11,190 nucleotides of DNA. It comes from CAMLDH01 sp966250375. Its GTDB lineage: Bacteria; Pseudomonadota; Gammaproteobacteria; Burkholderiales; Burkholderiaceae_D. Positions 8,051 through 11,190 of the stretch are shown one piece after another. The stretch is taken from positions 1 through 11,190 of the forward strand of contig CBINHE010000117.1 in assembly GCA_966250375.1 (NCBI GenBank), given 5' to 3'. Numbering within the stretch: the first letter of the stretch is position 1; each line of letters starts with the position of its first letter. The notes under the pieces were generated by a model. It made no database searches and was not told where the DNA came from. It saw only the letters and a list, made by a program, of their open reading frames with translations. Both the position numbers and the translations under genes were made by a program.

Positions 8051-8080
8051 TATTTATGAGACTGCATTGATTTTCATCAA
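8051..8080 (-). promoter_or_regulatory. Candidate sigma-70 promoter for the secretion operon
   Basis: On the minus strand TTGATG (8075-8080) and TAAATA (8051-8056) are separated by 18 bases, and the ATG lies about 37 bases past the -10. The segment 8045-8210 is markedly AT-rich compared with its flanks, as expected of a promoter region. Other AT-rich -10-like sequences (for example TATAAA near 8095-8100) lack a good -35 partner. No other feature is seen in 8015-8270. Confidence 0.35.
8067..8080. promoter_or_regulatory. Perfect FNR/Anr/Dnr-type binding site upstream of the secretion operon
   Basis: The sequence TTGATTTTCATCAA is an exact match to TTGAT-N4-ATCAA, the consensus of the FNR/Anr/Dnr family of oxygen- or NO-responsive regulators. 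Its near edge is 53 bases upstream of the exporter ATG at 8014. Reading toward the gene, its TTGATG half could also serve as a -35 element, with TAAATA (8051-8056) 18 bases further on as a -10. In that reading the box overlaps the promoter, so repression and activation are both possible. The transcription start is not known. Confidence 0.65.
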
Positions 8081-8270
8081 GAATTATGGGAATTTTATAA
8101 AAATAATAATGTTGCAGATTCTGCCATGCCGAAGAAATTGAAATTTCAACAATTCTCTCCAAAGGACTTGCATAAAAGACAAAATTGAACATGAAAAAGG
8201 GGCATATGCCAGCGTTTTGCCACTCATGTATGGACCTGTTCCAACGCGACCGCGTCCTTGCCGCGCCTGA

Positions 8271-8437
8271 ATATGGTGCTTGTTCATGAACCGGGACGCC
8301 GCCACTGCGCACGACGTCATCGAATTGATCGATTGGTATCGTGCGCGCTGGGAGGTAGAAATGCTGTTCGACATCATCAAGAATGCTTGCCGAGTCGAAG
8401 CACTGCAACTGTCCACGATGGATCGGGCGGTACGTGC
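8271..8437 (+). pseudogene. C-terminal fragment of an IS4-family (IS50/Tn5-like) transposase
   Basis: In the frame through 8337 the fragment reads VIELIDWYRARWEVEMLFDI, then IKNACRVEALQLSTMDRAVRAL. This contains the complete Y-(2)-R-(3)-E-(6)-K signature of IS4-family transposases (Tyr at 8337, Glu at 8358, Lys at 8379), and the spacing and surrounding residues resemble the Tn5 transposase C-terminal domain. There is a TGA stop at 8268-8270 just upstream, the two other catalytic Asp regions are absent, and recognisable similarity stops after RAL near 8437, where the repeat island begins. It is a relic of an insertion sequence on the strand opposite to the intact genes and is not expected to be functional. 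Confidence 0.85.
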
Positions 8438-8952
8438 CCTGCATGCATCGGTATCTACGCCTCTTTGCAAAGCGCACAGAAAAGCGCCTTCTTCTTCCTC
8501 CTCCTGCGGGCTGAGGTTTATCCGCAAGTTTGCGGGTGTGCTCGGCGCCCTTCTCCTGCAGGCGGGAGAGGGTTGGAGACCAAAGCACTGCTTTGAGGGT
8601 GATCGCAAGAGAAGCGGCCTTGACAGTCACCCTCACCCCAGCCCTCTCCCGCCTGCGGGAGAGGGAGCATTCATGGCATTGCAAAGAGCACTGGAAAGCG
8701 CCTTCTCCCGCAAGCGGGCATACGTGTCAACTTAACGTGCGTCCGGAGAAAAGCAAGAGAGATTCCCTTGACGAACACCCTCCCTTGCAGGCTGTCCGAA
8801 TTCCCTGCTTCGCCCCCAATCCTCTCCCGCCTGCGGGGCGCTTTCATGCATTGCAAAGAGGTGTAGATACCAATACCCTGCAAGGGAGGAGCAACAACGC
8901 AATGCGTCCCAAAGAGATTCCGCTCGCCCTCTATATCCCGGGAAAATCCGCT
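8438..8952. repeat. Gene-free mosaic of inverted and palindromic repeats
   Basis: No gene is supported in this 515-base stretch. Near-perfect inverted arms lie at 8450-8470 and 8851-8871 (20 of 21 positions, GGTATCTACGCCTCTTTGCAA against its complement). A partial third copy of the TCATGCATTGCAAAGAG motif is at 8671-8688, matching 8844-8860. A perfect 13-base inverted pair CCTCCCTTGCAGG is at 8779-8791 and 8877-8889. Several CTCTCCCGC/GCGGGAG hairpins are scattered between them. The ensemble looks like nested copies of a dispersed repeat family that has inserted into the transposase remnant. Segment 8890-8952, directly after the glycosyltransferase stop, shows nothing recognisable. Confidence 0.7.
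8642..8665. repeat. Strong palindromic hairpin (CCCTCTCCCGC/GCGGGAGAGGG)
   Basis: A perfect 11-base inverted repeat is separated by two bases (CT), giving about a ten-pair GC-rich stem with a four-base loop. It is preceded by CACCCTCACCCCAG, the context usually seen with this widespread proteobacterial repeat. There is no T-tract on either side, so it is a poor intrinsic terminator, though it may protect or attenuate transcripts coming from the glycosyltransferase gene. Weaker relatives are at 8707-8718 and 8826-8837. Confidence 0.75.
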
Positions 8953-10878
8953 CTAAGCAGGTTGACAAAATTTCGCAGTATCCGCCAAAGGATCCACCCA
9001 AAATACCGCCCCCATATTCAACAAGCGTTCGACATCACCCTGCTCTAAAAGCTGCGACTTATAAAAATCCTCCGCAATCTTCCAGTCGAGTTTTCGTCTC
9101 GCAAGCAAGTAGGCATCCCTGCTTTGCAAGTGGAAATTTTCCGTTATGGGAAAACGCCGGTCTTCGCGCCAGTAGTTGGAAAAGTCCCCCATTTGCCGAT
9201 AATGCTTGAGCCACTGGGAATACGTGGGGCACATGTAATGCAGTACGGCGACGGTGGTTTCGCTTTCGTGATGTACCCGGCCTGCTTTCAGCTTGAACGA
9301 ATGGGCCCAGTCCGCGCTTTCCGCATCCGCGACTCTGACCATGGATTTTCCGTTGGCATAGGCATGGAAGAGCGTCCCGCCCCTCTTCGTTAACCAGTCC
9401 ACCTCGCCCCTGCTGCTATTCCGTTTGAACAAACGTAATTGCTTGAAGCAGTCATCGACATCGTCGAACTGGCTAACCACTTCATGATTCAAAAACAACA
9501 CCGAACCGATGTCACCCTCCAGTGCGGAAAGATAGCGCCGGAAAGGCATTCCCGGCGACCAGAGCAATTCGTTGCCATCGATGTGGAGCAGCCAGTCGAT
9601 GCCTTCTCTCCTGCATTGTTCAAGCGCATGCGCCACATTCGCCTCCTGGGCCTCGATCAGGCGGTTCATGCCGCGCAAGGAACTGCTCTGATCGCCAGGG
9701 AAAACCGTCACGCCGGGAGTTCCGGAAACAAGCGCCTCGTCATCGTTTCCCGGCTCATCAAGGTACAGGAATATTCGATCGACCTGTCGCAGATGATGGC
9801 TGATCCATGTCTTGATGGCTGGCCCGGGATCTTTGATCGTGCTGACGATTGCAATGCTGGGTTCTGATTTGTTTTGCCTTTTTCCATCCTGGACGGCGAC
9901 ATGCGCGCCGAGACTCCCCTCATTTTCCACGCCGCCGGCAAGCAGCGGCGGCTGAGTCGCGGCCGGACGCATCGGTCCCAACCTGGCAAGGTCCGCCAAG
10001 GGGTCCGCCCAGAATACCGCGCCCATATTCAGCATGCGCTGAACATCCTCATCAGAGAAAATCCTGGACTTGTAAAAGTCTTCCGCAATTTTCCAGTCAA
10101 GCTCCCGTCTCGCGAGCAAATACGCATCCCGGCTTTCGCAGTGGAACTTGAAGGTTATAGGGTTCGTGATGTCATCCCGCCAATAATCGGAGAAATCGCC
10201 CAACTGTTCATATTTCTTGAACCAGTCCCGATAAGTCGGGCAAGGGTAATGCAGAACGCAGACAGCGTCGCATTCATCGTGCTGCCTGCCTGCTTTGACC
10301 ACGAAACAATGAGGACCGGACGCCTTATCCACTTGAGCGATCCTGACCGCCGACTTTCCGTTACCGTAAGCGCAGAAGAAGTGGCCATATTTTTCGCGAT
10401 ACCAGCTCTCCCCGCAGTTGCTGGAATTCCGCTTGAACAGGCGAAAATCCTTGAAGCAGTCGTTGGTCTCTTCAAAGCGGGACACTACTTCATGATTGCA
10501 AAACGACACTGCACTGACATCCGCGTCCATCTCGGCGAAATAGTCTCGCAAAAATTTTTTCGGCGACCACATCAGCTCGTCGCTATCGATGTGGATCAGC
10601 CAGTCGATGCCCTCTTTTCTGCATTGTTCAATAGCGCGCGTTACGATGGCATCCTGACGCTCGAGGTTACGGTTTGCGCCGAGCATCATGCAGCCCCTGT
10701 CGCCGGAAAAAACCTGCACCCCCGGAATTCCCGAGAGCAGTTCTTCGTCGCCATCGCCCGGTTCGTCAAGATAAAAAAATATGCGATCGACCTGCTGCAA
10801 GTGATAATCGATCCAGGTCTTGATGGAAGGAGCAGGGTCCCTGATCATGCAGACAATGGCGATGCTCGGCTTATACAT
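8953..10878 (-). CDS. Tandem-duplicated GT2-type glycosyltransferase
   Basis: This 641-residue soluble protein consists of two homologous domains (about residues 4-297 and 340-637) joined by a Gly/Ala/Pro-rich linker (298-339). Both share IAIV..I.DP.P.IKTWI, QVDRIF.YLDEPG, EGIDWL, RLFKRNSS, VLHY.CPTY and RDAYLLARR.LDWKIAEDFY. The pattern fits GT2-type enzymes of the Glyco_tranf_2_4/GT92-like kind, which transfer a sugar from a nucleotide-sugar donor. The first copy keeps the metal-binding DSDE motif (98-101); the second reads DGNE (434-437). There is no signal peptide or membrane segment, so it should act in the cytoplasm. ATG at 10878 has AGAGGGG five bases upstream. It follows the dioxygenase gene by 117 bases on the same strand. 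Its acceptor and sugar are not predictable from the window. Confidence 0.85.
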   Translation of the reverse strand: MYKPSIAIVCMIRDPAPSIKTWIDYHLQQVDRIFFYLDEPGDGDEELLSGIPGVQVFSGDRGCMMLGANRNLERQDAIVTRAIEQCRKEGIDWLIHIDSDELMWSPKKFLRDYFAEMDADVSAVSFCNHEVVSRFEETNDCFKDFRLFKRNSSNCGESWYREKYGHFFCAYGNGKSAVRIAQVDKASGPHCFVVKAGRQHDECDAVCVLHYPCPTYRDWFKKYEQLGDFSDYWRDDITNPITFKFHCESRDAYLLARRELDWKIAEDFYKSRIFSDEDVQRMLNMGAVFWADPLADLARLGPMRPAATQPPLLAGGVENEGSLGAHVAVQDGKRQNKSEPSIAIVSTIKDPGPAIKTWISHHLRQVDRIFLYLDEPGNDDEALVSGTPGVTVFPGDQSSSLRGMNRLIEAQEANVAHALEQCRREGIDWLLHIDGNELLWSPGMPFRRYLSALEGDIGSVLFLNHEVVSQFDDVDDCFKQLRLFKRNSSRGEVDWLTKRGGTLFHAYANGKSMVRVADAESADWAHSFKLKAGRVHHESETTVAVLHYMCPTYSQWLKHYRQMGDFSNYWREDRRFPITENFHLQSRDAYLLARRKLDWKIAEDFYKSQLLEQGDVERLLNMGAVFWVDPLADTAKFCQPA

Positions 10879-10888
10879 AAGCGCCCCT

Positions 10889-10903
10889 CTGTGTATGGGT
10901 GTG
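10889..10903 (-). promoter_or_regulatory. Leader motif shared with the RTX gene (copy at glycosyltransferase gene)
   Basis: On the coding strand CACACCCATACACAG lies immediately before the ribosome binding site of the glycosyltransferase gene. It matches CACACTCATACACAG before the RTX gene at 14 of 15 positions. It may be a common untranslated-leader element or a trace of shared ancestry. Confidence 0.5.
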
Positions 10904-10942
10904 TTCAGACAGGATGGTTACATACTAGGCAGATAAGGCTCC

Positions 10943-10980
10943 ACACATGCTCAACAATTGTGAAATGGTGAGTCATGTGT
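10943..10980. other. Imperfect stem-loop between dioxygenase and glycosyltransferase genes
   Basis: ACACATG-CTCA (10943-10953) can pair with TGAG-T-CATGTGT (10969-10980), an 11-pair stem with one bulged T and a 15-base loop that contains CAATTGT. No T-run follows on the minus strand, so it is not a standard terminator. It could be a regulator site or an RNA-stability element. No convincing -35/-10 pair for the glycosyltransferase gene was found nearby. Confidence 0.35.
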
Positions 10981-10995
10981 CTTGCCTGCTGTCGT

Positions 10996-11190
10996 TCAGC
11001 GGTAAGGGCGGTAGCGCATCCACTTGGTGGCGACCCACTTCTCCCCTTCGATAACAGGCGCGCCTCCGTGCAGAGTCATAGGATCAAGTTGACCCAGGCT
11101 ATTGCAATATTCGAAGTAAAGAGCACTCCCCTTCTTCGGCACCACCGACAATCCAAGCTTGTGGAACAATGTTTCCCCCCCACGAGGCAC
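10996..11190 (-). CDS. C-terminal part of 2-oxoglutarate/Fe(II) dioxygenase, prolyl 4-hydroxylase type (5' end outside window)
   Basis: Only the last 64 residues are present; the frame is open to the window edge, so the first codon here (GTG) is not a credible start. The segment GGETLFHKLGLSVVPKKGSA, then LYFEY and LHGGAPVIEGEKWVATKW, is typical of bacterial prolyl 4-hydroxylase-like proteins. The second iron-binding His (fragment residue 41) and the 2-oxoglutarate-binding Lys (residue 51) are ten residues apart, as in animal prolyl 4-hydroxylases. The first HxD motif lies outside the window. Enzymes of this type hydroxylate prolyl or related residues using O2, Fe2+ and 2-oxoglutarate; the substrate is unknown. 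The stop is TGA at 10996-10998. Confidence 0.9.
   Translation of the reverse strand: MPRGGETLFHKLGLSVVPKKGSALYFEYCNSLGQLDPMTLHGGAPVIEGEKWVATKWMRYRPYR

Noticed and set aside
8015..8270. tRNA or small RNA gene
   Set aside because: No cloverleaf, CCA end or stable structured element with a terminator is visible; the stretch is better explained as promoter region and decayed insertion-sequence border.
8642..8665. Rho-independent terminator
   Set aside because: The stem is strong but no T-tract follows on either strand, and the sequence is a widespread repeat type, so I list it as a repeat.
7929..8684. 251-codon minus-strand frame spanning the promoter region and transposase remnant
   Set aside because: It crosses the AT-rich promoter, the antisense of the transposase fragment and the palindromic repeats, with no domain similarity; it overlaps the exporter start in another frame.
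9874..10971. 365-codon plus-strand open frame
   Set aside because: It lies antisense to the first glycosyltransferase domain and the linker. The minus-strand frame has clear duplicated domains and a ribosome binding site, while this one has no recognisable motifs.

Overview
The window looks like an accessory region of a Gram-negative chromosome, probably a betaproteobacterium of the order Burkholderiales. That placement is an inference from protein flavour, mixed-to-high GC, the CCGGCGAAGGCCGG-type and CTCTCCCGC-type palindromic repeats, and an IS50/Tn5-like transposase relic; it is not proven here. All intact genes read on the minus strand, so transcription runs from high to low coordinates.

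Region 1 (about 8080 down to 1) is a type I secretion locus. In transcription order it holds an HlyB-like ABC exporter with a degenerate C39-like domain (8014-5768), an HlyD-like membrane fusion protein (5752-4313), an unrecognised 235-residue membrane-anchored protein (4210-3503), and a very large RTX protein (from 3469, running off the window at 1). The exporter and fusion protein should move the RTX protein across both membranes with a TolC-type outer membrane protein that is not in the window. The RTX protein has a FrpC-type self-processing module starting at an Asp414-Pro415 bond, then helical regions, then Ca2+-binding nonapeptide repeats arranged in a 166-residue tandem module. The part before the Asp-Pro bond is clearly AT-richer than the rest, suggesting an exchangeable head on a conserved clip-and-display chassis. 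A perfect FNR/Anr-type box (TTGAT-N4-ATCAA, 8067-8080) lies just upstream of the exporter gene, which suggests oxygen-responsive control.

Region 2 (about 8271 to 8952) has no intact gene. It holds a C-terminal fragment of an IS4-family (IS50-like) transposase on the plus strand, cut off where a mosaic of inverted and palindromic repeats begins.

Region 3 (8953 to 11190) holds a 641-residue protein made of two tandem copies of a GT2-type glycosyltransferase domain, the second with a degraded metal-binding motif, and the C-terminal 64 residues of a 2-oxoglutarate/Fe(II) dioxygenase of the prolyl 4-hydroxylase type. The glycosyltransferase and RTX genes share a nearly identical 15-base leader next to their ribosome binding sites although they are about 7.4 kb apart.
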